A DNA stretch of 6,808 bases from Thermomicrobiaceae bacterium (GTDB lineage: Bacteria; Chloroflexota; Chloroflexia; Thermomicrobiales; Thermomicrobiaceae). Of the stretch, positions 1 to 6,196 are shown one piece after another; position 1 is the stretch's first letter; each line of letters opens with the position of its first letter. Under the pieces are notes generated by a model. It had not been told where the DNA came from. It saw nothing but the letters and a program-made list of their open reading frames with translations, and searched no databases. The stretch is from contig JAICWZ010000104.1 of assembly GCA_025966355.1 (NCBI GenBank), positions 1 to 6,808 on the forward strand. The letters are read 5' to 3'. The translations under genes and the position numbers were made by a program.

Positions 1-240
1 CGACAGGATGTTGATCTTGCCAACCCGCGCCAGGCTCGAACCGCCCGCCGCCAGCACCGCTTGCATGTTCTTGAAGATCTGCTCGACCTGCGCCTCCGGA
101 TCACCCTTGCCGACGATCTCGCCCTGCTCGTTCTGCGCGACCTGTCCCGAAACGAACAGGATGTCGCCCATACGCGCGGCGTGCGCATACCCCTTCGTCG
201 CATGCACACCGGCCGGATTCTGAATAATGCTGAACTCCAT
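1..240 (-). CDS. RidA/YjgF/UK114-family protein, N-terminal part (cut by window edge)
   Basis: The minus strand from 240 reads 80 open codons to the window edge, beginning MEFSIIQNPAGVHATKGYAH. Residues 27-35 (ILFVSGQVA) followed by 'NEQGEIVGKGDPEAQ' and then 'IFKNMQAVLAAGGSSL' (55-70) are the usual order of RidA-family elements: the first strand pair, the loop, and the helix carrying 'N-x-x-x-x-L-x-x-A-G'. RidA proteins are small cytosolic trimers. The best-known members hydrolyse reactive enamine/imine intermediates made by PLP enzymes; many paralogues have other or unknown roles. The family is usually about 125-130 residues, so roughly 50 C-terminal residues, including the conserved arginine region, lie outside the window and the catalytic subgroup cannot be judged. 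The start is supported by GGGAGG (246-251 on the minus strand) five bases upstream of the ATG. The PIG-L gene ends 80 bp upstream on the same strand, so co-transcription is possible. Confidence 0.88.
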   Translation of the reverse strand, partial: MEFSIIQNPAGVHATKGYAHAARMGDILFVSGQVAQNEQGEIVGKGDPEAQVEQIFKNMQAVLAAGGSSLARVGKINILS

Positions 241-320
241 TGGTGCCTCCCGTGTGAAACAGCTCTCAACGACACTCGACATTCATCATCCCAAGATAGT
301 GAGGTGCCCCAAACGCCCGC

Positions 321-1076
321 CTAGCCCGCGTCGCCGGTCAATAATCCCGTGAGCCGCAGGCCGGGGGAGACTTCGGGCCAGGCGCGGTAGAGGGTGGCGA
401 CTGTTTCCGGTTCGCGTTCGAGCTGTTCGAGACGCTGCTGGGCATCCTTGATGTGGCGCGCGTGGCAGCGCAGCGCATCGAGCTTGACGGCGACCGTGTC
501 GCTGACGTCGATCCAGGTGTTCGGGTGGCCATCGGGAAGATCGGCGATCCCGAACTGCTCGGCACGCTGCGGGCGGACCGCGTCGTAATAGAGCTCCATC
601 GGCGGTGCGCCGCTGCGCAGCGCGTGATGCACGGCATGTGTCGTGGCCTGCGAAACCGCCACGTGGTCGGGATGACGGGTTATGCCACCCGGCCCGAAGG
701 TGATGACGACATCCGGGACATAGCGCTGGATCGCGGCCAGCACCAGCGCGGCCAATTGGCCGTCGGGTAAATCCGCCAGCGCGCCGTCCGCGTAACCAAG
801 GAGTTCGATACCGGCGTAGCCGATCACGGCCGTCGCATCGCGGAGATCACGCTCGCGCACCTCAGCGAGTTGTTCCGGTGATAGATCGAGACCCTCGAGC
901 GGTTCACCGTGCTCACCACGAGTGGCGAAGACTCCGTGGATCACCGCACCACGCCGAGCGTATTTCGCCAGCACGGCCGCCGGCCCGAAGCTCTCGTCAT
1001 CCGGATGCGGGTAGACGGTTAGGATACGAGGCGCCAGGTTCCCCGCGTGGAGCGATCCAGGGCGAGTATTATTCAT
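321..1076 (-). CDS. PIG-L/LmbE-family zinc-dependent deacetylase
   Basis: This 251-residue protein carries the family signature HPDDE at residues 24-28 directly after a hydrophobic strand (ILTVYP), and the second metal-site motif HPDH at 135-138 after 'VVITFGPGGITR'. Both zinc-ligand motifs are therefore intact. Family members remove N-acetyl groups from GlcNAc-containing substrates (GlcNAc-PI, the mycothiol/bacillithiol precursors GlcNAc-Ins and GlcNAc-Mal, and others). The sequence does not say which. There is no signal peptide, so it is probably cytosolic. The reading frame stays open back to 1280, but that would add 68 residues and run into the divergent gene starting at 1197. The ATG at 1074-1076, 23 residues before the HPDDE motif, fits the family. 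A purine-rich GGAAGAGGA lies about 12 bases upstream of it, a somewhat long spacing. It may be co-transcribed with the RidA-family gene that follows. A mycothiol-type role is possible but unproven; no other thiol-pathway gene is in view. Confidence 0.9.
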   Translation of the reverse strand: MNNTRPGSLHAGNLAPRILTVYPHPDDESFGPAAVLAKYARRGAVIHGVFATRGEHGEPLEGLDLSPEQLAEVRERDLRDATAVIGYAGIELLGYADGALADLPDGQLAALVLAAIQRYVPDVVITFGPGGITRHPDHVAVSQATTHAVHHALRSGAPPMELYYDAVRPQRAEQFGIADLPDGHPNTWIDVSDTVAVKLDALRCHARHIKDAQQRLEQLEREPETVATLYRAWPEVSPGLRLTGLLTGDAG

Positions 1077-1196
1077 GGATAGCCGATATCCTCTTCCAGG
1101 CCGTTCACTTGTCGCATCGCACGACCGGCCCCGAACGACACGCAGGTACAGATTCGAGAAACGGGGCGCGGTTTGGACTATGGAAAGGATGCCAGA
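1077..1196. promoter_or_regulatory. Divergent intergenic region between the PIG-L and BtuF-like genes
   Basis: These 120 bp must hold the promoters of both divergent genes. I see the ribosome-binding stretches on each side: GGAAAGGA at 1182-1189 for the plus-strand gene and a purine-rich GGAAGAGGA for the minus-strand gene. I do not see a convincing -35/-10 pair. I also see no B12 box or other cobalamin-riboswitch element, although the downstream gene is a cobalamin-binding-type protein, and the space is too short for a typical full cobalamin riboswitch. The regulatory role is inferred from gene orientation only. Confidence 0.45.
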
Positions 1197-2138
1197 ATGC
1201 GGATCGTCTCGTTGCTGCCAAGCATCACCGAAATCTGCTATGCGCTCGGGCTCGGTAATCAGGTCGTCGCGGTCACCCACGAGTGCGACTTCCCAGCGGC
1301 CGCCAGGCGCAAACCACAGATCACGCGCAATGTTCTGCCGGCCGGTATCACCGACAGCGCCGAGATCGACCGGCTGGTGCGCGAGCGCGTCAGTCAGGGC
1401 CTACCGATCTACGAAATGGACGTCGATCTGTTGCGCGAACTCGAGCCCGACCTCATCCTTACGCAAGAGCTTTGCCCCGTCTGCGCCGTCTCCTACGACG
1501 ACGTCATGGCGATCGCCCGCACCCTGCCGCGCATGCCGCAGGTCATCTCGATCGAGCCGACCAGCGTCACAGGCGTGCTCGATTCGATGCGCACCGTCGG
1601 CGCCGCCACCGGTCGCGAAGGCGTCGCTGCCTCAGTCGTCGACGCACTGCAGCATCGCATCGACTGGATTCGGCACCGTGTCAGCGAGGTGGCCGGGTCG
1701 CCGCGCCGGGTTGTCTGCCTCGAATGGCTCAGCCCCCTGATGATCGGCGGACACTGGGTGCCCGAAATGGTGGCGATGGCTGGTGGTCAGGACGTGCTCG
1801 GCACGCCCGGCGCGCCGACGACCGTCATCGACTGGGACGGTGTCGTCGCTGCCGCGCCCGATGTGCTGATTCTGATGCCGTGCGGCGATGGACTCGATCA
1901 CACCGTCGCCGAAGCGCGTCTGCTGCGCGATCTGCCGCGACTCGACGCCGTGCCGGCGGTACGAAACGAGCAGGTCTACGCCGTCGATGGCTCCAGCTAT
2001 TTCAACCGGCCCGGACCACGGCTCGTGACCGGCATTGAGATTCTGGCCGAGATATTGCACCCCGAAGCGTTCGGCGGCATCGCGCCGGAGCACGGCATGC
2101 AGCCGGTGCAACTGTTGCCGGTTGCGACCACCAGATGA
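1197..2138 (+). CDS. BtuF-like cobalamin-binding-type protein (periplasmic-binding fold), no signal peptide
   Basis: This 313-residue protein has the BtuF/FhuD-type binding-protein architecture. The N-terminal lobe opens with 'RIVSLLPSITEICYALGLG' (2-20) and 'VVAVTHECDFP' (23-33). An 'EPDLILTQELCPVCAVS' segment (83-99) and a linking helix (about 145-166) follow. The C-terminal lobe has 'APDVLILMPCG' (220-230) and 'GSSYFNRPGPRLVTGIEIL' (265-283). These are hallmarks of the proteins annotated as cobalamin-binding protein or ABC substrate-binding protein (COG0614-like). It begins directly with the first beta strand, with no signal peptide, lipobox or TAT motif, so export is not supported. A TTG at 1173 would add eight residues, but the ATG at 1197 has GGAAAGGA (1182-1189) seven bases upstream and matches the fold's first strand. 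The pair C93/C96 (C-P-V-C) is noteworthy; similar cysteines occur in this subgroup as I remember it. The 3' end overlaps the ECF S component by 4 bp (ATGA). The corrinoid ligand is inferred from family, not shown. Confidence 0.85.
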   Translation: MRIVSLLPSITEICYALGLGNQVVAVTHECDFPAAARRKPQITRNVLPAGITDSAEIDRLVRERVSQGLPIYEMDVDLLRELEPDLILTQELCPVCAVSYDDVMAIARTLPRMPQVISIEPTSVTGVLDSMRTVGAATGREGVAASVVDALQHRIDWIRHRVSEVAGSPRRVVCLEWLSPLMIGGHWVPEMVAMAGGQDVLGTPGAPTTVIDWDGVVAAAPDVLILMPCGDGLDHTVAEARLLRDLPRLDAVPAVRNEQVYAVDGSSYFNRPGPRLVTGIEILAEILHPEAFGGIAPEHGMQPVQLLPVATTR

Positions 2139-2971
2139 CCGGCCGTCGCGCTCCATCGCTACTCGTCCTGCTGGTGAGCGTTATCGGCCTGCTGACGATC
2201 CTCTACCCGTTTCTCCTGCCACTCTTTGGGCAGGAGGAACGGCTGGCACGACGCGGTATTGAGGTGCCGATCCTCTTCGCGCTGCTCGGCGCGATCTGCC
2301 TGCTCACCATTCTGGTCGAGATTCAGCGCGGCACCGCCCGGCCCGGCGCCTCGGCCTCGAAGCTGGTCGCCTTGCTCGGCGTGCTGGTCGCGACTGACGC
2401 GGCGCTCCGGCTCATCCCGACGGTGCTCGGCGCCTCACCGATCTTTCTGCTGATCATCCTCGCCGGCTTTGCCTACGGCGCCGATTTTGGCTTTCTGATG
2501 GGTGCCCTGACGCTTCTCGTCTCCGCCTTCATCACGGGTGGTATCGGCCCCTGGTTGCCATTTCAGATGCTGACAGCGGGCTGGATCGGTCTGACCGCCG
2601 GGATGCTGCCACGCAGCGGCAGAAAGCGTGAGATCGCCATGCTGGCGCTCTTTGGTGGCATCTGGGGCTTGCTCTTCGGCGCCATTATGAATATCTGGGA
2701 GTGGCCGTTTGCGGCGCCAGGGCTTCAGCAACAGGTTGGGCTCTACTGGGTGCCCGGTATGACGCTGGGCCAGACGCTCCACACCTACGTCCATTTCTAT
2801 CTGGTTACGTCGCTCGTCTACGATCTCTTCCGCAGCATCGCCAACATCCTGCTCGTGGTCTTACTCGCGCAGCCGGTCCTCCGTTTGCTCGATCGTTTCC
2901 GCGAACGCTTCACCTGGCAGCCGTGGACAACCTACGATGCGGCGCCGTCGCCATTTGTGCCGAACGACTGA
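2135..2971 (+). CDS. ECF transporter S component (CbrT-like; possible cobalamin or other vitamin uptake)
   Basis: This 278-residue integral membrane protein has about seven or eight hydrophobic helices, near residues 9-31, 45-62, 77-98, 102-135 (probably two), 143-158, 168-188 and 216-250. It resembles actinobacterial/Chloroflexota S components: 'GPWLPFQMLTAGWIGLTAGM' (138-157) and 'GIWGLLFGAIMNIWEWPFAA' (175-194) are characteristic of that group as I recall it. Helix 3 has A86-x-x-x-A90 (ATDAA), consistent with the AxxxA motif by which S components contact EcfT. The first two helices would then be an N-terminal addition to a six-helix core. S components bind a vitamin or metal and need EcfT plus two ATPases, none of which is in this window. 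The ATG at 2135 overlaps the upstream stop (ATGA) and lacks a clear Shine-Dalgarno sequence, which suggests translational coupling. The BtuF-like neighbour makes a corrinoid substrate the best guess, but riboflavin, thiamine precursors or others are not excluded. Confidence 0.8.
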   Translation: MTGRRAPSLLVLLVSVIGLLTILYPFLLPLFGQEERLARRGIEVPILFALLGAICLLTILVEIQRGTARPGASASKLVALLGVLVATDAALRLIPTVLGASPIFLLIILAGFAYGADFGFLMGALTLLVSAFITGGIGPWLPFQMLTAGWIGLTAGMLPRSGRKREIAMLALFGGIWGLLFGAIMNIWEWPFAAPGLQQQVGLYWVPGMTLGQTLHTYVHFYLVTSLVYDLFRSIANILLVVLLAQPVLRLLDRFRERFTWQPWTTYDAAPSPFVPND

Positions 2972-3049
2972 TCGCGGTAGGCACGCTCGGGTAGCTGGCT
3001 CCTGGCGAACGTTGGGTGGCAGTCGATGATGTGTGCGGCGCCGCGTCCT

Positions 3050-3077
3050 TTCGACCGTTCGGCATTTCGACTATGCT
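3050..3077 (+). promoter_or_regulatory. Candidate promoter for the methyltransferase-decarboxylase pair
   Basis: The gap 2972-3104 holds TATGCT at 3072-3077, a reasonable -10, with TTCGAC at 3050-3055 as a weak -35 at 16-bp spacing. The heptamer TTTCGAC occurs twice, at 3049-3055 and 3065-3071, offset by 16 bp. The second copy abuts the -10, so it could equally be an operator. A strong ribosome-binding stretch (GGGGAGGAAAGG, 3087-3098) follows before the ATG at 3105. The promoter is a visual guess; the ribosome-binding site is clear. Confidence 0.3.
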
Positions 3078-3104
3078 GGCGCTGAAGGGGAGGAAAGGTC
3101 AGTC

Positions 3105-3950
3105 ATGTCGAAACGCGATGCCACACCCGAAAGCGAACTGACGACCGCGATTCTGTCCGCGCTGCAATCGGCCGGCAAGGATCTGACCGCACTCACACCG
3201 CGCGATCTGGCGCCGGTCGATCAGTTCCACAACGGCGGCACCTGGGCGACACGCAAGCTGGTGACGCTGACCGAACTGCCGGAAGGTGCGCGCGTGCTCG
3301 ACATCGGCGGCGGCATTGGTGGTCCAGCGCGCACGCTCGCGACAGAATTCGGCCAGCGCGTGACCGTCGTCGACCGCTCAACTGCGTTCGCCCGCACCGG
3401 CGCGGAACTGACCGCACGACTCGGTTTCAGCGACCGCGTCGATTTCGTCGTCGGTTCCGGCACCCAATTGCCGGTGCGAACGGCGAGCGTCGATGCCGTA
3501 CTCCTGCAGAACTCGGCCATGAATGTCGCCGACAAAGACGGCCTGGCGGCGGAGATCTTCCGTGTTCTGCGCCCGGGCGGGCGTTTCGCTTTCCAGGAGG
3601 TGATGGCCGGGCCGGTCGAACCGTTGCGCTTCCCGACCCCCTGGGCGGTCGATCCCGCGGATAGCTTCGTGCGAGCGCCGGATGACGCCCGGCAGACACT
3701 GACCAACGCCGGATTCCGCGAGATCACCTGGCTCGATGCCAGCGACATGATCCGCTCCTGGGTGCGCGCCCGCATCGGCCGCTCACCGGGCACGCCGCCG
3801 ATCCCACCATTGACCTCGTTCACGTTACCTCCCGAAACATGCGAGGCCGCCATCGGCAATATGTGGCGCAATGACGAAGAAGGCCGCACCGTCACGATCT
3901 GGGCCGTTCTGGAGAAACCAGACAGCAGCGATGCAGGAGTAACCGCGTGA
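3105..3950 (+). CDS. Class I SAM-dependent methyltransferase
   Basis: This 281-residue protein has an intact Rossmann methyltransferase core. Motif I is [12 protein letters not shown] (64-75). The acidic end of strand 2 is D90 in VTVVDRS. Motif IV is '[13 protein letters not shown]' (129-141). The post-motif is '[17 protein letters not shown]' (151-167). Just before the core is '[11 protein letters not shown]' (35-45), a segment seen in the UbiE/sarcosine-dimethylglycine methyltransferase-like group, often acting on small amines or polyketides. The C-terminal part (about 180-270) is a substrate cap with no motif I can tie to a substrate. The start at 3105 is chosen over an in-frame GTG at 3033 because GGGGAGGAAAGG lies 6-11 bases upstream and the extra 24 residues look non-coding. 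Its stop overlaps the decarboxylase GTG by 4 bp (GTGA), so the two are probably co-translated. N-methylation of the amine made by its partner, or of its precursor amino acid, is a reasonable inference, but O- or C-methylation is not excluded. Confidence 0.88.
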   Translation: MSKRDATPESELTTAILSALQSAGKDLTALTPRDLAPVDQFHNGGTWATRKLVTLTELPEGARVLDIGGGIGGPARTLATEFGQRVTVVDRSTAFARTGAELTARLGFSDRVDFVVGSGTQLPVRTASVDAVLLQNSAMNVADKDGLAAEIFRVLRPGGRFAFQEVMAGPVEPLRFPTPWAVDPADSFVRAPDDARQTLTNAGFREITWLDASDMIRSWVRARIGRSPGTPPIPPLTSFTLPPETCEAAIGNMWRNDEEGRTVTIWAVLEKPDSSDAGVTA

Positions 3951-5386
3951 ATCAACCCGAAATGCAGCTTCCAGCCGGCGCCTTTATCGATCCTCAAGGC
4001 GGAAATCGCGCCGAGATCGAACGGCTCGTCGATCGCTTCGTGGCGCACGCGCTCGATTTCCTGACGAGTGCGGCCGATCATCCTCCGATGCCGGCCGAGA
4101 GTCCGCTGCCGGAGGTGCCCGGCCTTCCCGAAGAGCCGGCTGACATCGACGAGATCCTGGCCGGACTCGATCTGCTCGTGCGCGGTTCAATGAACACCGC
4201 CAGCCCCGGCTGCATCGGCCATATGGACCCGATGCCGACCACGATCTCGATGCTTGGTGAGTTCATCACCGCCACGCTCAACAACAACATGTTCACGCTC
4301 GAAATGTCTCCCGCCTTTTCGCGCCTCGAAGATCGGCTGCTGCGCGAGTTCGGCCGGTTCTTCGGATTGGGCGAACGCTCGGGCGGCATGCTCACCGGCG
4401 CCGGTGGCATCGCCAATCTCGAAGCACTCACCGTCGCGCGGAACGTCGCCTTCGATGTGCAGAAGCACGGCTTGCTTGGACTGGAACGCCAGCCGGTCAT
4501 CTTCGCTTCCGATGTCGCGCATATGTCGTTGCAGAAGGCGACGATGCTGCTCGGGCTCGGCACCGATGCCGTTATCCCGGTCGCATCCGACGCCGATTCG
4601 CGCATGATCCCCGAGAAGCTGGAAGCGGCGATTCGGCATGCGCGGGAGGCCGGACAGGCGCCCTTCGCCGTCGTCGCCACGGTCGGCACCACCACAACCG
4701 GCAATATCGACCCGCTCCCGGAGATCGGTCGGATCGCCCGCGACGAGCAGCTCTGGTTCCACGTCGACGCGGCCTATGGCGGCGGCGTCTTCTTTTCCGA
4801 CGCTCAGCGCTGGCGCATGGACGGCGTGGAACAGGCAGATTCGCTCACCTTCAATCCGCAGAAGTGGCTGTATGTCACGAAAACCTGCGCCATGGCGCTC
4901 TTCCGCGATTACTCGCTGCTCAACCGCTACTTCCGCATCGGCGCCTCGTATACGCGCGACGCCGGCGACTTCATCAACCTCGGCGAGATCGGCGTGCAGG
5001 GCACCCGCCATGCCGACGTATTAAAACTCTGGCTGACGCTGCAACAGATCGGCCGCCAGGGCTTCGCCAGGCTCATCGATCACGGCTGCGAACTGGCCGA
5101 ACGCGTCGCCCACGAGGCCGAACAGCGTCCGTACCTGGAACTCGCCGGCCGTCCCGAAATGAACATCGCCGTCTTCCGTGGCTGCCCCGACTGGCTGCCT
5201 GCCGGCGCCTGGGACGACTGGAACACGCGCTTGCAGGAATCGCTCCTGCGCGACGAAAACATCTTCGTCTCCCTACCGCTCTACCGCGGCCACCGCTGGC
5301 TGCGCGTCATCCTCCTCAACCCCTACACCGACGACAGCGTTATTGAGCGGTTGTTTGAGCGGGTGGATGCGTTTGCCACTCCGTAG
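3947..5386 (+). CDS. Group II pyridoxal-phosphate-dependent amino acid decarboxylase
   Basis: This 479-residue, full-length fold-type I enzyme belongs to the aromatic-L-amino-acid/glutamate/diaminobutyrate decarboxylase family. Visible landmarks are '[17 protein letters not shown]' (112-128), the phosphate-loop region '[15 protein letters not shown]' (147-161), H192 in '[12 protein letters not shown]' (187-198; the PLP-stacking histidine), '[14 protein letters not shown]' (244-257), 'HVDAAYGGG' (272-280) with D274 for the pyridine nitrogen, and K306 in 'NPQKW' as the Schiff-base lysine. The usual motif is NPHKW; glutamine at 305 replaces the histidine, and the phosphate loop reads TGAGGIAN instead of the common TSGGS-type. 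Both suggest a bacterial subgroup whose substrate cannot be assigned by eye. The GTG start has AGGAG (3935-3939) seven bases upstream and overlaps the methyltransferase stop. The protein should be a cytosolic dimer releasing CO2 and an amine. Its TAG stop (5384-5386) lies within the left arm of the downstream repeat element, so the element forms the last codons. Confidence 0.93.
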   Translation: MNQPEMQLPAGAFIDPQGGNRAEIERLVDRFVAHALDFLTSAADHPPMPAESPLPEVPGLPEEPADIDEILAGLDLLVRGSMNTASPGCIGHMDPMPTTISMLGEFITATLNNNMFTLEMSPAFSRLEDRLLREFGRFFGLGERSGGMLTGAGGIANLEALTVARNVAFDVQKHGLLGLERQPVIFASDVAHMSLQKATMLLGLGTDAVIPVASDADSRMIPEKLEAAIRHAREAGQAPFAVVATVGTTTTGNIDPLPEIGRIARDEQLWFHVDAAYGGGVFFSDAQRWRMDGVEQADSLTFNPQKWLYVTKTCAMALFRDYSLLNRYFRIGASYTRDAGDFINLGEIGVQGTRHADVLKLWLTLQQIGRQGFARLIDHGCELAERVAHEAEQRPYLELAGRPEMNIAVFRGCPDWLPAGAWDDWNTRLQESLLRDENIFVSLPLYRGHRWLRVILLNPYTDDSVIERLFERVDAFATP

Positions 5387-5539
5387 GGGCACGATTGATC
5401 GCGCCCGGCCGCTGTGCGCGCAGCGCACGAGGCGGGTTCGATGGCAAGCGGGTGACGACCGGCAACGCGGGCGCTGGGACGACGGGGAGGACGGGCGCCG
5501 CCTGAACGGCGCGCCGGGCGCGATTGATCGCGCCCCTAC
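5383..5539. repeat. 157-bp inverted-repeat element (MITE-like or dispersed repeat)
   Basis: Two 27-bp arms, 5383-5409 and 5513-5539, are inverted copies of each other with three mismatches. Both outer ends read GTAGGGGC inward, and both arms continue to a GCGCCCGGC-type inner end. Each arm is also nearly self-palindromic: the right arm can pair GGGCGCGA (5516-5523) with TCGCGCCC (5528-5535) around TTGA. The roughly 100-bp interior is very GC-rich and I see no gene in it. No target-site duplication is evident, and there is no T-run after either hairpin, so it is not a standard intrinsic terminator, although the hairpins could still affect 3' ends. From memory, GTAGGGGC...GCGCCC repeats recur in Chloroflexota and cyanobacterial genomes; copy number here cannot be tested from one window. 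The left arm carries the decarboxylase stop codon, which suggests insertion at the gene's 3' end or domestication there. Confidence 0.75.
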
Positions 5540-5605
5540 GACGAAGGAATTGATCGTATTTATGTAGCCCAAACGATGATGTCATCCATGAAGGAACACA
5601 CTGTC

Positions 5606-6196
5606 ATGGACATCCACTATTTCGCCTCCCAAGCTGAGTTCCATAACTGGCTGCTGGCGCATCATGGCGAGGCGAGCGAGGTCTGGATCGGCTTTTACTA
5701 GAAGAACTCGGGGCTGACCGGCATTACGTATGCCGAAGCGCTGGATGAAGCGCTCTGCTTCGGGTGGATCGATACGAAGGTCAAGAGCGTCGACGCACAA
5801 CGCTTCACCCAGCGCTGGACGCCGCGCAAGAAGAACAGCATCTGGAGCCAGATCAATATCAAACGCGTCGGCGAACTGACCGAGCTGGGCCTGATGCAGC
5901 CGGCCGGCTTGAAGACGTTTGCCGAGCGGAATCCCACGCGGGAGAAGCTCTATTCGCACGAGCGTGCGCCGCAAGAACTCGATCCCGGCTACGAAGCCGA
6001 GTTTCGCAGTCATGAGACGGCCTGGGCGTTTTTTGAAGCCCAGGCGCCCACCTACCGGCGCGTCGTCAAGCACTGGGTAATGGGCGCCAAGCGCGAGGAG
6101 ACGAAGCGCAAACGGCTTGGTCAAGCGATCGAGGCGTCTGCGCGTGGCGAACGGCTGCGCCAGTTCGTCAGCCCGCAGGGAAAGACATCGTCATGA
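5606..6196 (+). pseudogene. YdeI/OmpD-associated-family protein gene interrupted by an in-frame TAG
   Basis: Read through one stop, this frame encodes about 196 residues typical of the YdeI/OmpD-associated family, often labelled bacteriocin-protection-like; the biochemical function is unknown to me. Codons 1-31 give 'MDIHYFASQAEFHNWLLAHH' through 'VWIGFY', then TAG (5699-5701), then 'KNSGLTGITYAEALDEALCF', 'GWIDTKVKSVD', 'RFTPRK'-like 'RWTPRKKNSIWSQIN' and 'MQPAGLKTF'. Family members have lysine where the TAG stands, so AAG to TAG is the simplest change. The rest of the frame is intact with no other stop or frameshift. The only ATG after the stop is at 5894, which would lose the conserved N-terminal half. 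The start at 5606 has AAGGA (5591-5595) ten bases upstream; in-frame ATGs at 5579 and 5588 are alternatives. The end overlaps the next frame by 4 bp (ATGA). A recent pseudogene and a sequencing error are equally plausible; recoding is unlikely. Confidence 0.82.

Noticed and set aside
1077..1196. Cobalamin riboswitch upstream of the BtuF-like gene
   Set aside because: No B12-box-like sequence is visible and the region is too short for the usual aptamer.
1077..1280. 68-residue N-terminal extension of the PIG-L protein
   Set aside because: It would overlap the divergent gene's start and coding region and contains no family sequence before the HPDDE strand.
1283..2038. 251-codon plus-strand frame overlapping the BtuF-like gene
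   Set aside because: It is arginine-rich, with no domain, in another frame of a gene with clear family motifs. A second overlapping plus-strand frame (1075-1740) and a minus-strand one (1632-2156) were dropped for the same reason.
3221..4081. 286-codon minus-strand open frame opposite the methyltransferase
   Set aside because: Its translation is low-complexity and shows no family motif, while the plus strand carries a full set of methyltransferase motifs. It is a shadow of high-GC codon bias.
4187..5011. 274-codon minus-strand open frame opposite the decarboxylase
   Set aside because: It lies wholly antisense to conserved PLP motifs and shows no recognisable domain.
5513..5539. Intrinsic terminator after the decarboxylase
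   Set aside because: There is a strong GC hairpin but no following T-run, and the same hairpin occurs in both arms of the repeat, so a repeat element explains it better.
5582..6124. 180-codon minus-strand open frame opposite the broken YdeI-type gene
   Set aside because: The plus strand reads a recognisable family apart from one TAG; the antisense product has no motif.
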